From JAJRVM01 sp041752115 (GTDB lineage: Bacteria > Planctomycetota > Planctomycetia > Pirellulales > Pirellulaceae): a stretch of 64,000 bases of DNA. This document shows positions 1 through 8,730 of the stretch, piece after piece; the stretch's first letter is position 1, and the number at the start of each line of letters is the position of its first letter. The stretch spans positions 9,229-73,228 of the forward strand of contig JBGSHS010000002.1 of assembly GCA_041752115.1 (NCBI GenBank), read 5' to 3'. Made by a program: the position numbers and the translations under genes. The notes beneath the pieces are model-generated. The model was not told the DNA's origin. It searched no databases and was given only the letters and a program-made list of their open reading frames with translations.

Positions 1-818
1 CGGACTGGCGGCCCCTTGGCATTCACACCGGTGGATGTCAGCGGCCATTGGCTAGCGCGGCCAGTTTAGATTCCTGGCACCATAGGCGCCAGGTGCCGTC
101 AAGCGGCCCTTGGTTAGTGCGAACGGGAAATTCGTGGGGGCGATTTCTCGGTCGGGCTCGGGAGGTCCCGGCAGGTTCCGTCGCCAGACCTAACAGTCAT
201 CGCGGCGGACCAAATCGAATCTCCCGATAAGGGACGTTAAACTGCGCTCAACAGCACGTACGGCGCCTGGTTCGTTGCAGCAAAGCTGTACGTGTTCAGC
301 CCCGGAGCGGACAAGGGTTCGGGGTTGCGGCTGGTTTGGCCGCGACCGCGGCCCCTTGCCGGGGTTGTCCGAGAGTAGCGTGTGACTGCTCCGATGGACT
401 GGTCCGGCCAACATGGCCGGGCTCTGGGAGACACCTGTCTCGAAAACCGCCGTCCGACCGATGGAAGAGGAAGCGAGGATTGGTTCGCTCGACAGGCACG
501 TGGGCGTGAGCACGCTCAAGTGCAAGTACCCATGCCGGGCACTACCGCGAGGCCGAGATCCGTAAGCGGCCTTAGGCCTGAAAGGGAGACATCCCAGCTT
601 TGGCAGCTGAGCGAAACGGCCGGTGGCGTATCGGCCGAGCCAGGGCATGGAGCAAGTTAGAGCGAATCGGTCGAGCTTCCGGCCAGGCTGTTGTGCGGAG
701 AAAGGGCGTTCGCCAGTGCGGTCGACCAAGCGGCGGGGGTGCGAGCTGCAACGCGGCAACTCGCACCCCGCCACGCTCCGCCTCGTCTGAGGTTTTGAGA
801 AACCGAATCAGGCGCCGG
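1..818. other. Stretch without a supportable gene
   Basis: I see no frame with a ribosome-binding site and a plausible protein here. The open frames on both strands give Arg/Ser/Pro-rich translations typical of non-coding GC-rich DNA. A weak direct repeat is visible around 38-62 and 98-122 (both contain a gtca/agcggcc core followed by ttgg and ttag/ctag). Nothing else stands out. Confidence 0.5.
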
Positions 819-1250
819 TCACCATCCATACCGGTATAGATCCAAAAGTCGCCCGCCTCGATCAAATTCGAATTTATACGGGCGCCCTTTGTGTTTGCAG
901 AGCGTGACGTCGGGGCTGACTCGGTTGAATTCCAAGTCGTAGATCTTCTCGGTGAATTCACCGTCCCCGCCAATGCGGTCGAAGCGAATTTGGATCGCGT
1001 CCGCATCGTAGTAGCTGTGGTATTGGTATCCGCTGTTAGGATGCCGGTGCGTGTGCGACTTCCAGTCGCTCCAAACACCATCCTTCTTGGCGCGAAGTTG
1101 GTATTCCAGCTGAACGTTGCTCTTGTTGTAGATCGTGACCACGCCCAAATAATTCTGATCGGCTCGGATGTCGCTGGCCGCAGAGAGCGTGGTCAGCCCC
1201 ATGACAGCGGTGCTCAGCAAGATGGATCGAAATCGAGATACCTGTAGCAT
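819..1250 (-). CDS. Small secreted protein of unknown function
   Basis: This 143-residue protein starts with a basic-hydrophobic segment (about residues 1-30, ending near SDIRADQ) that looks like a Sec signal peptide, so export is likely. The mature part (about 110 residues) is rich in Tyr, Asp and Lys/Arg and alternates like a beta-rich domain (YNKSNVQLEYQLRAKKDG, then a segment with CKHKGRPYKFEF). I do not recognise the family. The start is supported by a strong GGAGGAAT ribosome-binding site about 5 bases upstream of the ATG. It stands alone, with repeat arrays upstream and an apparently empty region downstream. Confidence 0.75.
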   Translation of the reverse strand: MLQVSRFRSILLSTAVMGLTTLSAASDIRADQNYLGVVTIYNKSNVQLEYQLRAKKDGVWSDWKSHTHRHPNSGYQYHSYYDADAIQIRFDRIGGDGEFTEKIYDLEFNRVSPDVTLCKHKGRPYKFEFDRGGRLLDLYRYGW

Positions 1251-1494
1251 GGTTTATTCCTCCGGGAAACAGCGCAGTAGCAATACCGTTCGGCCCGAAA
1301 TGTGCCAGCCGGCATTTTCTTCGGACTGGGCTGGCTAGCGATCAGCAGATGTGTCATTTTGTGTGCCTGTCGAACAAGCGAGTCAAGCAATCGAACATCG
1401 AAGAGTCGGATATCACCCCTCTCGCCTAGCAGATCGTCGCGCTAGTGTCTGAGCACGCTGGCCCGACGCGCGCTCAGCGCTGACTCCTCAACCC

Positions 1495-1693
1495 TTCCCG
1501 ACCCCCACGAGCTCCGCTCGTGCGGTGAACCAGATGGTCAGCTACCGACGCCGCTCGCCCCCTCTCTCCCTGACCCCCACGAGCTCCGCTCGTGCGGTGA
1601 ACCAGATGGTCAGCTACCGACGCTGCCCTCTCAACACTTCCCGACCCCCGCGAGCTTCGCTCGTGCGGTGAACCAGATGGTCAGCTACCGACG
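1495..1693 (-). repeat. 71-bp repeat array, three copies, minus orientation
   Basis: Three copies of a repeat whose conserved core reads, on the minus strand, gtagctgaccatctggttca followed by a cgcacgagcggagctcg hairpin. The gctac ends fall at 1541, 1613 and 1684, a period of 71-72. Each unit contains the imperfect palindrome cacgagc-gga-gctcgtg. The same unit occurs six times in the opposite orientation at 1991-2400 and once at 47797-47847. Confidence 0.9.
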
Positions 1694-1763
1694 CTGTACC
1701 AACTGGCGGTAGTGGTGCTGGTCGTCGAGCAGCACGGTCGTCTTGAGTCCTGGCCGGTGCTGA

Positions 1764-1994
1764 CCGGTATGCGCGCTGCCTTCCTATGGATCGCTGACCG
1801 CAAAGGCCACGCGGTGGCCATATCCACGCTCCGTTGCGTGCCGAGGCGGACACGGCACCGCTGGAGATCGCGCTATCAGAACAACCTCGCGCATCTACTG
1901 CGATTGGGACGCGACTGGGAGCACGGGGTTCTACGTCGGCACGTTCGGCGAATACTCGATGCAGGCGGCGAGGAATCGTTTGCCGGCGCGGTAG
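1764..1994 (+). other. Spacer between inverted repeat arrays, with an unexplained open frame
   Basis: About 300 bases separate the two repeat arrays. One plus frame is open from just after a TGA at 1761 to a TAG at 1992-1994 that is formed by the first repeat unit. It encodes 76 residues with a protein-like end (RIYCDWDATGSTGFYVG, then FGEYSMQAARNRLPAR). It has no convincing start codon, and I do not recognise the sequence. It may be the end of a gene cut by the repeats, or a chance frame. Confidence 0.25.
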
Positions 1995-2400
1995 CTCACC
2001 ATCTGCTTCACCGCACGAGCGGAGCTCGTGGGGGTCGGGGAAGAAGGGGGCGAGCGGCGACGTAGCTCACCATCTGCTTCACCGCACGAGCGGAGCTCGC
2101 GGGGGTCGGGGAAGAAGGGGGCGAGCGGCGCCGTAGCTCACCATCTGCTTCACCGCACGAGCAGAGCTCGTGGGGGTCAGGGAGAGAGGGGACGAGCGGC
2201 GACGTAGCTCACCATCTGGTTCACCGCACGAGCGGAGCTCGCGGGGGTCGGGGAAGAAGGGGGCGAGCGGCGACGTAGCTCACCATCTGGTTCACCGCAC
2301 GAGCGGAGCTCGCGGGGGTCGGGGAGAGAGGGGACGAGCGGCGACGTAGCTCACCATCTGGTTCACCGCACGAGCGGAGCTCGTGGGGGTCCGGGAGGGA
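1991..2400 (+). repeat. 71-bp tandem repeat array, six copies, plus orientation
   Basis: Six units begin (gtagctcacc) at 1991, 2062, 2133, 2204, 2275 and 2346, an exact 71-base period. Each has the core accatctggttcaccgcac (ggttc or gcttc), the palindrome cacgagc-gga-gctcgtg (or gctcgcg) and a G-rich tail. Units differ at few positions, so the array is probably young. The last unit runs directly into transposase-coding sequence. Confidence 0.95.
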
Positions 2401-2410
2401 GGGGACGATC

Positions 2411-3289
2411 CTCTCCCTGGCGACCGCTTGCGTGACGAATCTGGCCCTGGGACCGTACCAGGGAAAAGAGACGGGGGAGCCGGCCTTGCTTCGTATGCTG
2501 CTTCGCAGCTTCATCCCGGGGGACATCGCGGTGGCGGATCGTTACTATTGTTCTTTCATGATGATCGCGCTGCTGCTCAGGCAGGGTGTCCAGACGTGCG
2601 CACGCAAACATCAGCTGCGTCACTCTGACTTTCGCCGCGGCCGGCGGTTAGGCAAGTACGATCACCTCATCACGTGGACGCGACCGCCGCGTCCGGAGTG
2701 GATGGACGAAGCCACGTACGCGCAAATCCCTGAAGCGCTCACACTCCGCGAGATCCGCTATAACATCGTCGTTTCCGGTCGGCGCACGCGGACCATCGAT
2801 ATCCTCATGACGCTGCTCGATGCCGACGAGTTCACGCAACAGGACATCGCGGATTTGTATGGCTTCCGGTGGAATGCGGAATTGGATATCCGCAGAATTA
2901 AGGCTTCGTTGAACCTGGCGCACGTGCGCTGCAAGTCTCCAGAGATGGTGCACCAGGAACTGTGGACCACGATTCTGGCCTGCAATCTGATCCGTACGAC
3001 CGCTGCCGGTGCGGCCTTGGTGCATGACAAGCAACCGCGACAGATCAGTTTCACGAGTACCTGTCAATATGTGCTGGCATCGTGGATGCAATTGTCGGGC
3101 GGTTCGGTCCCCGACGCGCAACTGGAAGAGTACCTGGCCGAAGTGATTGCCCAGCTCGCGGACTGTCGAGTCGCCCACCGTCCTGGACGACTGGAACCGC
3201 GCGTCTTGAGACGACGCCGACATGATTATCCGCTCATGCAGAAACCGCGTGCCGTGCTACGGGCCGAGTTGCGGCGACGCTGCACCTGA
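2411..3289 (+). pseudogene. IS4-family transposase, N-terminally truncated
   Basis: The frame is open from about 2411 and carries the C-terminal two thirds of a DDE transposase of the IS4 type. It begins in the segment before ALGPYQGKETGEPALLR, continues with DIAVADRYYCSFMMIALL (an Asp of the DDE triad), and includes the Y-(2)-R-(3)-E-(6)-K-type signature as LYGFRWNAELDIRRIKASL. Family members are roughly 400-450 residues, so about 140 N-terminal residues, including the first catalytic Asp, are missing. The homology stops where the sixth 71-bp repeat ends. The GTG at 2432 is only the first start-like codon in the surviving frame. I see no clear terminal inverted repeats. It is almost certainly inactive alone. 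Confidence 0.85.
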
Positions 3290-3744
3290 GCACAGATCGC
3301 CGGCGGTGACACGGCACGCGTCGGCAGGTGAACACCGTGTCGCCCCATACACCGAACAGGAGGGCAACTTGACGCTGATGCCGCAACACTGAACGCCAGA
3401 AAAAAGGTCGCGTTCCGCGATCGGCGCAGACACTGCGCGCCGATCATACGAGGACGCATCACCAGCCGCCAGCGCGTCATGAATGATCGCCGCGCGTTCC
3501 GACCTGGCACGCGCTGAACACCGCCGTAGTGCCCCGTGTCTTAACCGCTGTGATGCACCTAGCTTACAGACGACAGTGCCATTCGGGACAGTCTCCTTTC
3601 CGGATCCGTTCTTTCTTGGCCGATCGTCGGAATTCTGAACCAAACTGGCTTCCAACTCGCCTTTGTTAATTGGACGGGGATCAATCGGGCTCGTCGTTAC
3701 GCCCGTTTGTTGATCTAGGTGATTTTCGGAAGGAGATGCGAGAA
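3290..3744. other. Region between transposase remnant and PDZ gene, no gene seen
   Basis: The open frames here give low-complexity, Arg/Ala/Cys-rich translations without start signals. Part may be the right end of the insertion element. The last 100 bases probably hold the promoter of the following gene, but no clear -35/-10 pair can be assigned. Confidence 0.4.
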
Positions 3745-4185
3745 ATGACGTCACACAGACTAGTACTTTCGGTCGTCGCAGTTGTGTGCTTGCTGGCTCC
3801 CTGCACTTTGCGGCAGGCCCGCGCCGATCAACCGCTCTTGGGATTCAATGGCACGCTGGTTCAGCTGCCTGAGCGATTCGGCTTCGGCCACCGAGTCAAA
3901 GGTATGAAGGTCCAGTCGGTTAGTCGAAACTCCCCGGCGGCGCGGATGGGATTGGAGCGGGGCGATATCGTCGTCACCATCGACAGTGTCGCGTTCAAGA
4001 GCCACAGCGGCTATCGAGCAGCGTTGCGTATGTCCTCTCAGCGTCCTAGCCTGATCGTGGTCAATGTGCGCAACGGCCAGCTCACCCGCTTGAGTGGCGA
4101 CTTGCCGCACGAGCGGGAAACGGGCGAGCATCCCGACACGATGGGGCTGGCCATCGACCTGGTCGAAGACATGCAGGGCCGTTGA
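3745..4185 (+). CDS. Secreted PDZ-domain protein
   Basis: This protein of about 146 residues has a signal peptide (MTSHRLVLSVVAVVCLLAPC, cleavage probably near ARA-DQ) and then a single PDZ domain. The carboxylate-binding loop region reads LLGFNG, followed by VKGMKVQSVSRNSPAARMGL and ERGDIVVTIDSVAF, the standard PDZ core. PDZ domains bind C-terminal peptides, and a free-standing exported one may be an adaptor or a protease partner. I chose the ATG at 3745 because GGAAGGAG lies 9 bases upstream and the signal peptide starts there. The longer upstream frame has no signal. It is monocistronic, followed by a small hairpin. Confidence 0.82.
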   Translation: MTSHRLVLSVVAVVCLLAPCTLRQARADQPLLGFNGTLVQLPERFGFGHRVKGMKVQSVSRNSPAARMGLERGDIVVTIDSVAFKSHSGYRAALRMSSQRPSLIVVNVRNGQLTRLSGDLPHERETGEHPDTMGLAIDLVEDMQGR

Positions 4186-4237
4186 ATTGATGGTTGGCAC
4201 TGGCTCACGCCGGAATGGAATATCCCGTAATACCGAC

Positions 4238-4257
4238 GGCGAGTAATCGAACTCGCC
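4238..4257. terminator. Hairpin after the PDZ gene
   Basis: The sequence ggcgagt-aatcga-actcgcc forms a 7-bp stem with a 6-base loop about 50 bases after the stop codon. No T-run follows, so a role in termination is only suggested by position. Confidence 0.4.
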
Positions 4258-4455
4258 GAAAACACCGCCGGGGTATGATAGACTCCTCGGCTTTTCTGTC
4301 TGGGATTCCTCAATTACAGAAAATGTGCGGCACTCGTGAGCCTTCTGTCCTCGCGATCCGGCTTATCTGGATAGCCCACAGGAGTTGTGACTCATGGCTC
4401 CTTACGGCACAACTTCATGCCACTTCGACTAATGACTGTAAGGGAGCTAGACTCA

Positions 4456-4977
4456 ATGAGTGCACACCTAATCCGGACAATTCGCGAGACTTTCGTCGAC
4501 AAGTCGGTCAGTGAACTACGGAATATTTACGAGTCAAGGGATCTGTCACAATGGTCACCTGCAGCGATCGAGGCTGCGCGTCAACTACTGCTCGAGCGCG
4601 GGGAGTCAAACGTCGACGACCGTCCGGTGGTCGAGTTGCCCAGTGAGCCAAAAAAAGTCCCGGTGGGACAAACATGTCCTTCCTGTGGTGGTACTGAGTT
4701 TACTCCCACCAGACCGACGGCATGGGTCGCCTTTGCCCCAGACCGTATCTGCACTACGTGTGAAACGAGATACTCACTCCCCACGCCGCTGTGGGCAGGT
4801 CTCCTGTTCATTCTGATTGGGTTGCCACTGGTCGGGTTATGCGTTGCTCTGCTGCTGGCAAGTGCAAGTGGGGCTTTTCACGCGGCGCGTGTTGTCCCGG
4901 TTGCCGTCATTGGCGTTGTCGGAGCCTTGTCACTTGTACACGGATGTCGTTCGCTATTCAGTGTCGGAAGAACTTGA
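4456..4977 (+). CDS. Zinc-ribbon membrane protein of unknown function
   Basis: About 173 residues from this start. Residues 1-60 are a short helical region (SELRNIYESRDLSQWSPAAI) resembling the small modules that precede zinc ribbons. Two CxxC pairs (CPSCGG and CTTC, about 30 residues apart) form a probable zinc ribbon, followed by two hydrophobic helices (around LLFILIGLPLVGLCVALLL and VVPVAVIGVVGALSLV). It is therefore likely an inner-membrane protein with a cytoplasmic N-terminal zinc-binding part. The ATG at 4456 is preceded by agggag about 10 bases upstream; earlier in-frame ATGs at 4387 and 4432 are possible. The function is not recognised. Confidence 0.7.
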   Translation: MSAHLIRTIRETFVDKSVSELRNIYESRDLSQWSPAAIEAARQLLLERGESNVDDRPVVELPSEPKKVPVGQTCPSCGGTEFTPTRPTAWVAFAPDRICTTCETRYSLPTPLWAGLLFILIGLPLVGLCVALLLASASGAFHAARVVPVAVIGVVGALSLVHGCRSLFSVGRT

Positions 4978-5278
4978 GGTCGCTCGGGACACAGTCATCA
5001 TCGCAGACAACCCTCTCTGTTTCTTGTGCCCGTTGGGCACATCGACCTCTCAGTTGCCGCTGCCTTAAGGCATGGCATGCACCGATGTTCCGGTAGATCA
5101 ACTCGGGCTTCTTAACAGAGGGTCAGTTGGGAAAGGCCGTTGCTGCCGGCGACCACTTGTCGGAAACGAAGACTGCTGGTCACGAGTCGATCAGAGAGCA
5201 AGAGGCCTAAGCCGAACATGAACCGTAACTGGTTCAAGAACGAGTGCCTTTCTTGTCGTAGCGGAAGCCGCCGAGGCT
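4978..5278. other. Intergenic region, nothing recognised
   Basis: About 300 bases between a plus-strand gene and a minus-strand ECF sigma gene (convergent). No strong hairpin with T-run, RNA gene or protein remnant was found. A 20-base string near 5190 (cgatcagagagcaagagg) resembles one upstream of the glycoside hydrolase at 35100 (cgatcagaaagcaagagg), perhaps by chance. Confidence 0.35.
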
Positions 5279-5932
5279 TCAGTCATCTCCCAGCAGCTTG
5301 GCCAATCGTTCTTGGATCCGTCGCAGCTTGTACCGCACGGCTTCGCGTCCGATTCCCAATTTCTCGGCGATCTGCTGCTCGGTATGGCCTTGCAGCCGCA
5401 GAGCGAGTATCTCAGGGTAGGGTGGTTCGAGGTTTTCCAGGATCCTGGTTACGATCTCCCAGATCTGATATCCGTTGAGCTGCAGGCGGAAGATGCTGGC
5501 CTCGGTTTGGCTGACGTTCTGTAGGACGAGATCGAGTGCATCGCCCAATAGTTGCGCCTCACGAGCCGTAGGCGCTCGCTGCTCGGGCAAATCTCCTTCG
5601 AACGCCTGTTCCTTACCTGGCGACCGCTTCTCGGCCTCGTGGTATTCCACGTGCTTGAGGATTTTCCGCCGAGCGAGCGTTTGCAACAGCTTCCACAAGG
5701 CTCCGACGTGCTCAAATTGGAACTCACCTTCGGTGGCACGTCGGAAGAACGTTCGAAATACCGACTGCACGATATCTTCCGCGTCTTCACGGCTCTGATA
5801 TCGCTTGTTCATTTCGCGCTCGACCAACCCGCACAGGCGCTGGCGAAATGCCCGATCGACGTCTAACCAGGCGGAATCAGCCCCCTCCACAATCCGATCG
5901 GGTAGAGAGTCGCGCGAATCGTCGCTGGTCAT
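5279..5932 (-). CDS. ECF-family RNA polymerase sigma factor
   Basis: This 217-residue sigma-70 factor has the two-domain ECF layout. Region 2 is around residues 25-95 (DAEDIVQSVFRTFFRRATEG, then WKLLQTLARRKILKHV). Region 4 has a clear helix-turn-helix near the C-terminus (PEILALRLQGHTEQQIAEKL, then REAVRYKLRRIQERL). It would direct RNA polymerase to a specific promoter set. The ATG has GGGAGG about 8 bases upstream. It is divergent from the receptor kinase at 6214, with 281 bases between them. ECF factors genetically linked to Ser/Thr kinases are typical of planctomycetes, and in the Vibrio EcfP/PknT pair the kinase activates the sigma factor directly. No anti-sigma gene is visible, which fits kinase control but does not prove it. 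Confidence 0.9.
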   Translation of the reverse strand: MTSDDSRDSLPDRIVEGADSAWLDVDRAFRQRLCGLVEREMNKRYQSREDAEDIVQSVFRTFFRRATEGEFQFEHVGALWKLLQTLARRKILKHVEYHEAEKRSPGKEQAFEGDLPEQRAPTAREAQLLGDALDLVLQNVSQTEASIFRLQLNGYQIWEIVTRILENLEPPYPEILALRLQGHTEQQIAEKLGIGREAVRYKLRRIQERLAKLLGDD

Positions 5933-6213
5933 GAAATCGGCCTCCCGAGAATTCGGCCATGCGAAGTGTCGGCGATGTGAATCGATACTCCGGATGTGGC
6001 CAATATAAGCTGCGGTTCATGCGGTTTCCACTATACTGCCACAACTCGCCCTGCTATCCCAAGTTCGAGAACCGGCGACGCACTATCGAGAAATCGCGCC
6101 GCCAAAGCCGATGATCCCAGGCTCGTGCTTCACTTGCACTGGTGGTGGGATTACACTGACGTGTGGTTCTCGTCGTGTTTCACCGGAAAAGATCTTCTCG
6201 ACTATCGTCTCTG

Positions 6214-8430
6214 ATGTCCGCGGAAAAAACCTCATCACTTCTGGGCCAGACGATACTCGGCCGCTACCGCGTCAAGCAGCAGATTGGTAGCGGTGGGATG
6301 GGGGAAGTATATCTGGCCGAGGATCTGGTTGCGGGCGGGGACGTCGTGCTGAAGTCTCCACATTCGGGGCTACTGCTGCTGGACCCGCAGCTGCGGCAGC
6401 GGTTCCTGCGCGAGATCCGCGAAATGCGCAAACTCGACCACACGCACATCGTCAAGATCTACGATGTGCTGGAGTTGGACGAACGCCCGATCGCGATCAT
6501 GCAGCATCTGGGAGGGGGCAGCCTCGATCAGTGCCGTCATAGCTCGTTGCAGCGCTGGCTGCCGTCGATTGCCGGTGCCTTGGACTACATGCATGCGCGG
6601 CGCAAGGTTCACCGGGATGTGAAACCGGCGAATATCTTCTTCGATGCGCAAGGTACGGCTTACCTGGGCGACTTCGGGATTGTGAAATCGCTCGACGGCA
6701 CCATGACCTCCTACACGGCCGACGGCTTTACGCCCGGCACACCCAAGTACATGTCCCCCGAGGCCGTGCGGGGCATGGATCTGGATGGGCGGGCCGATCA
6801 GTATTCGCTGGCGATTGTGGTCTACGAATCTCTAGCTGGTCGTATCCCCTTCAATGTGGATGCGGATAGCACGTATCAGCTGATGAACGCCCATGCGGAG
6901 GTCCGGCCGCTACCACTGTCCGAGATCGATACTCGCTACAGCGCCGCCACCAGCGCAGTGCTCGATCGCGCGCTGTCGAAACGGCCGGATGAGCGTTTTG
7001 CCAGTTGCGGCGAGTTTGCCGCGGCGGTGATTGAGTCGCTTAAGCAGGTGACGCAGCACGGCCCGGATCCGGTCGTCGCTGACCCCGTTGAGCTGCCGGT
7101 TGGTGTTCCGCCGTTCGCGATTCCGCCGGAGCGAAGGTCAGCATCAGCTCCGGCAGCGCGCGGCTGGAGATCGTCTCTGGCCGCCAGGCCTGGCCTTGTC
7201 ACAGCGATCGCCGCAGTGCCGTATCTTGTCGCGGGGCTCATGCTGTTGATTGTTGCGTGGCAGGGACGGAACGAGCCCGTCGCGAAGCACGAAGTACCGG
7301 CTGAATCGACTGGGGAAACCGGAGTCGGATCGGGTGTGGAAGTCGCAAGTCCTGATAGGTCCTCGCATTCTACTCAAGAAACGGACAAGCCGAATTCTCG
7401 ACTATCAGGTTCCGGAGCCATGGCGGTGAAGGGGACGAATTCATCGCGCGCCCAGAAGGCCGATGATTCGTGGAGGGCGACTGCGGACGGTGCCAGCAAC
7501 ATGAATCCTCCGAGGCAACCGGATGCTTCCGCCGACAAGCCCGTCAATACGGGCCCGAGCGCTGACACAACCGCCACGTCAGGAAAATCAGCGGCGAAGA
7601 AGCGCGAGCCTGATTTGGCCACGGCACCGTTCGGGGCCTCGCAAGCGAAGGAATACCAGCGTCAATGGGCGGCTTACCTTGGCATCAGTCCCAAGTTGAC
7701 GGTGAAGCTCGATTCATCCACGGACCTGAAATTCGTGCTGATTCCACCCGGTGAGTTTCTGATGGGTTCGCCAGATGGCGAGGAAGATCGAGAAAGTGAC
7801 GAAGGCCCCCAGCATCGAGTTCGAATCACGAAACCGTTCTATTTGGGCGAGTGTGAGGTGACGCAGGGGCAATTTGATGCGTTGATGCACACTCGTCCCT
7901 GGAGTGGCAAGAGGTACGCGAAGGAAGGGAGCGTTTGCGCGGCGAGCTATGTAAGCTGGAACGACGCGGCGGAATTCTGCCAACGCTTGAGCCAGAAAGA
8001 GGGACGGACGTATCGATTGCCGACGGAGGCGGAGTGGGAGTATGCCTGTCGGGCTGGTACAACCACAGCGTATCACTTTGGCAGTGACAGCTCGAGTCTC
8101 GGCGACTATGGGTGGTATGACGGAAATGCAGATTCAAAGAACGAACAATACGCCCACGAAGTAAGTCAGAAGAAGCCGAACAGCTGGGGCCTTCATGATA
8201 TGCTTGGGAATGTGCGGGAGTTGTGTTCCGATTGGTATGAGAGTGGCTACTACGGCGCTTCGCCGCAAGACGATTCGGCGGGGCCTCCTTCTGGCTCGCA
8301 CCGCGTGGCTCGCGGCGGCAGCTGGCTCTTCGGCGCGAGGTTCTGCCGATCGGCGTACCGTAGCGGCCACTCGCCGGACTCTCGCTACTCCGACCGCGGC
8401 TTCCGTGTGGCCCTCGTTCCGGCGGAGTAA
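6214..8430 (+). CDS. Transmembrane Ser/Thr kinase with C-terminal FGE-sulfatase (lectin-fold) domain
   Basis: 738 residues from the ATG at 6214. The Hanks-type kinase domain spans about residues 18-278: Gly loop IGSGGMGEVYLAE, Lys47 in VVLKSP, catalytic Asp135 in HRDVKPAN, DFG at 153-155, and TPKYMSPEA in the activation segment. A Pro/Ser-rich linker follows, then one membrane helix (about 328-349) and a second low-complexity linker (350-490). The C-terminal FGE/SUMF1-type domain (about 505-735) begins LKFVLIPPGEFLMGSPDG and contains RLPTEAEWEYACRAGTTT and GLHDMLGNVRELCSDWY. The topology implies an inside kinase and an outside FGE domain, that is, a receptor kinase. Only one Cys sits where true formylglycine-generating enzymes have a catalytic pair, so the domain is more likely a ligand-binding fold than an enzyme. 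It is paralogous to the gene at 18547 and flanked by two ECF sigma genes. Confidence 0.92.
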   Translation: MSAEKTSSLLGQTILGRYRVKQQIGSGGMGEVYLAEDLVAGGDVVLKSPHSGLLLLDPQLRQRFLREIREMRKLDHTHIVKIYDVLELDERPIAIMQHLGGGSLDQCRHSSLQRWLPSIAGALDYMHARRKVHRDVKPANIFFDAQGTAYLGDFGIVKSLDGTMTSYTADGFTPGTPKYMSPEAVRGMDLDGRADQYSLAIVVYESLAGRIPFNVDADSTYQLMNAHAEVRPLPLSEIDTRYSAATSAVLDRALSKRPDERFASCGEFAAAVIESLKQVTQHGPDPVVADPVELPVGVPPFAIPPERRSASAPAARGWRSSLAARPGLVTAIAAVPYLVAGLMLLIVAWQGRNEPVAKHEVPAESTGETGVGSGVEVASPDRSSHSTQETDKPNSRLSGSGAMAVKGTNSSRAQKADDSWRATADGASNMNPPRQPDASADKPVNTGPSADTTATSGKSAAKKREPDLATAPFGASQAKEYQRQWAAYLGISPKLTVKLDSSTDLKFVLIPPGEFLMGSPDGEEDRESDEGPQHRVRITKPFYLGECEVTQGQFDALMHTRPWSGKRYAKEGSVCAASYVSWNDAAEFCQRLSQKEGRTYRLPTEAEWEYACRAGTTTAYHFGSDSSSLGDYGWYDGNADSKNEQYAHEVSQKKPNSWGLHDMLGNVRELCSDWYESGYYGASPQDDSAGPPSGSHRVARGGSWLFGARFCRSAYRSGHSPDSRYSDRGFRVALVPAE
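8311..8406 (+). other. Candidate variable segment at the C-terminus of the FGE kinase
   Basis: These 96 bases encode the end of the lectin-like fold, from RGGSW to GFR. The fixed frame RGGSW...A.xCRSAxRxxxxPDxxxxxxGFRV is shared with the paralogue (20665-20760, also exactly 96 bases), while the residues between differ almost completely: LFG versus YGF, Y versus D, SGHS versus SYDA. This is the layout of variable regions in diversity-generating retroelement (DGR) target proteins of the FGE type. No reverse transcriptase or template repeat lies in the window. Confidence 0.4.
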
Positions 8431-8690
8431 GTAGTCAGGAGTCTGGCCGGGCGTTCGGTACGTGCCCTGCGGAGCAGGGTCGAGCGGAGCGAGAGTCCGA
8501 ACGGCCGACCAGGACTGCAGAAAGCGTGTAGAAGGTGCTCCTGGGGGTCCAGCGCCCCCTGGCGAAGTAGAGAGGCCGAATGCAGCTGTGAGCCGGCCGC
8601 CATCGCGCAGTTGTGTCGCTGTGTCGGGCTTTCCGGTTGGCAAGTCCGAATTCGACCGTGACCGCCAGCGTGCGGCCGTGCGGTGCGATC
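8431..8690 (+). repeat. 3' flank shared with the second FGE kinase
   Basis: The sequence after this kinase resembles the sequence after the paralogue (20785-21100). Shared parts are a gtctggccg/attcgg stretch, the hairpin ccctgc-gga-gcaggg followed by tcg and ggagcgaga, and later a block around 8630-8690 that matches 21040-21100 (gttggc/aagtccgaattcga in one, gttggc/cagtccggattcga in the other, then gaccgcc-gcgtgc). The duplication therefore extends beyond the coding sequence. Confidence 0.65.
8465..8479. terminator. Hairpin 34 bases after the kinase stop codon
   Basis: ccctgc-gga-gcaggg forms a 6-bp GC stem with a 3-base loop. It is conserved after the paralogue (20819-20833). It may be a transcription terminator, although no T-run follows. 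Alternatively it could be the structured element that follows variable regions in DGR targets. Confidence 0.5.
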
Positions 8691-8730
8691 TGACTTCGCG
8701 ATCCTACGGAAGATACCCATGCACTACGAT

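Noticed and set aside
572..1081. 169-residue minus-strand open frame before the small secreted protein
   Set aside because: It overlaps the better-supported 819-1250 gene in another frame and has no ribosome-binding site.
1495..2400. CRISPR array
   Set aside because: The whole 71-base unit is repeated, including what would be spacer. There are no unique spacers, no cas genes, and orientation switches across a spacer segment.
6214..8430. Active formylglycine-generating enzyme for sulfatases
   Set aside because: The domain lacks the paired catalytic cysteines, is fused to a kinase across a membrane helix and no sulfatase gene is in the window; a binding role is more likely.
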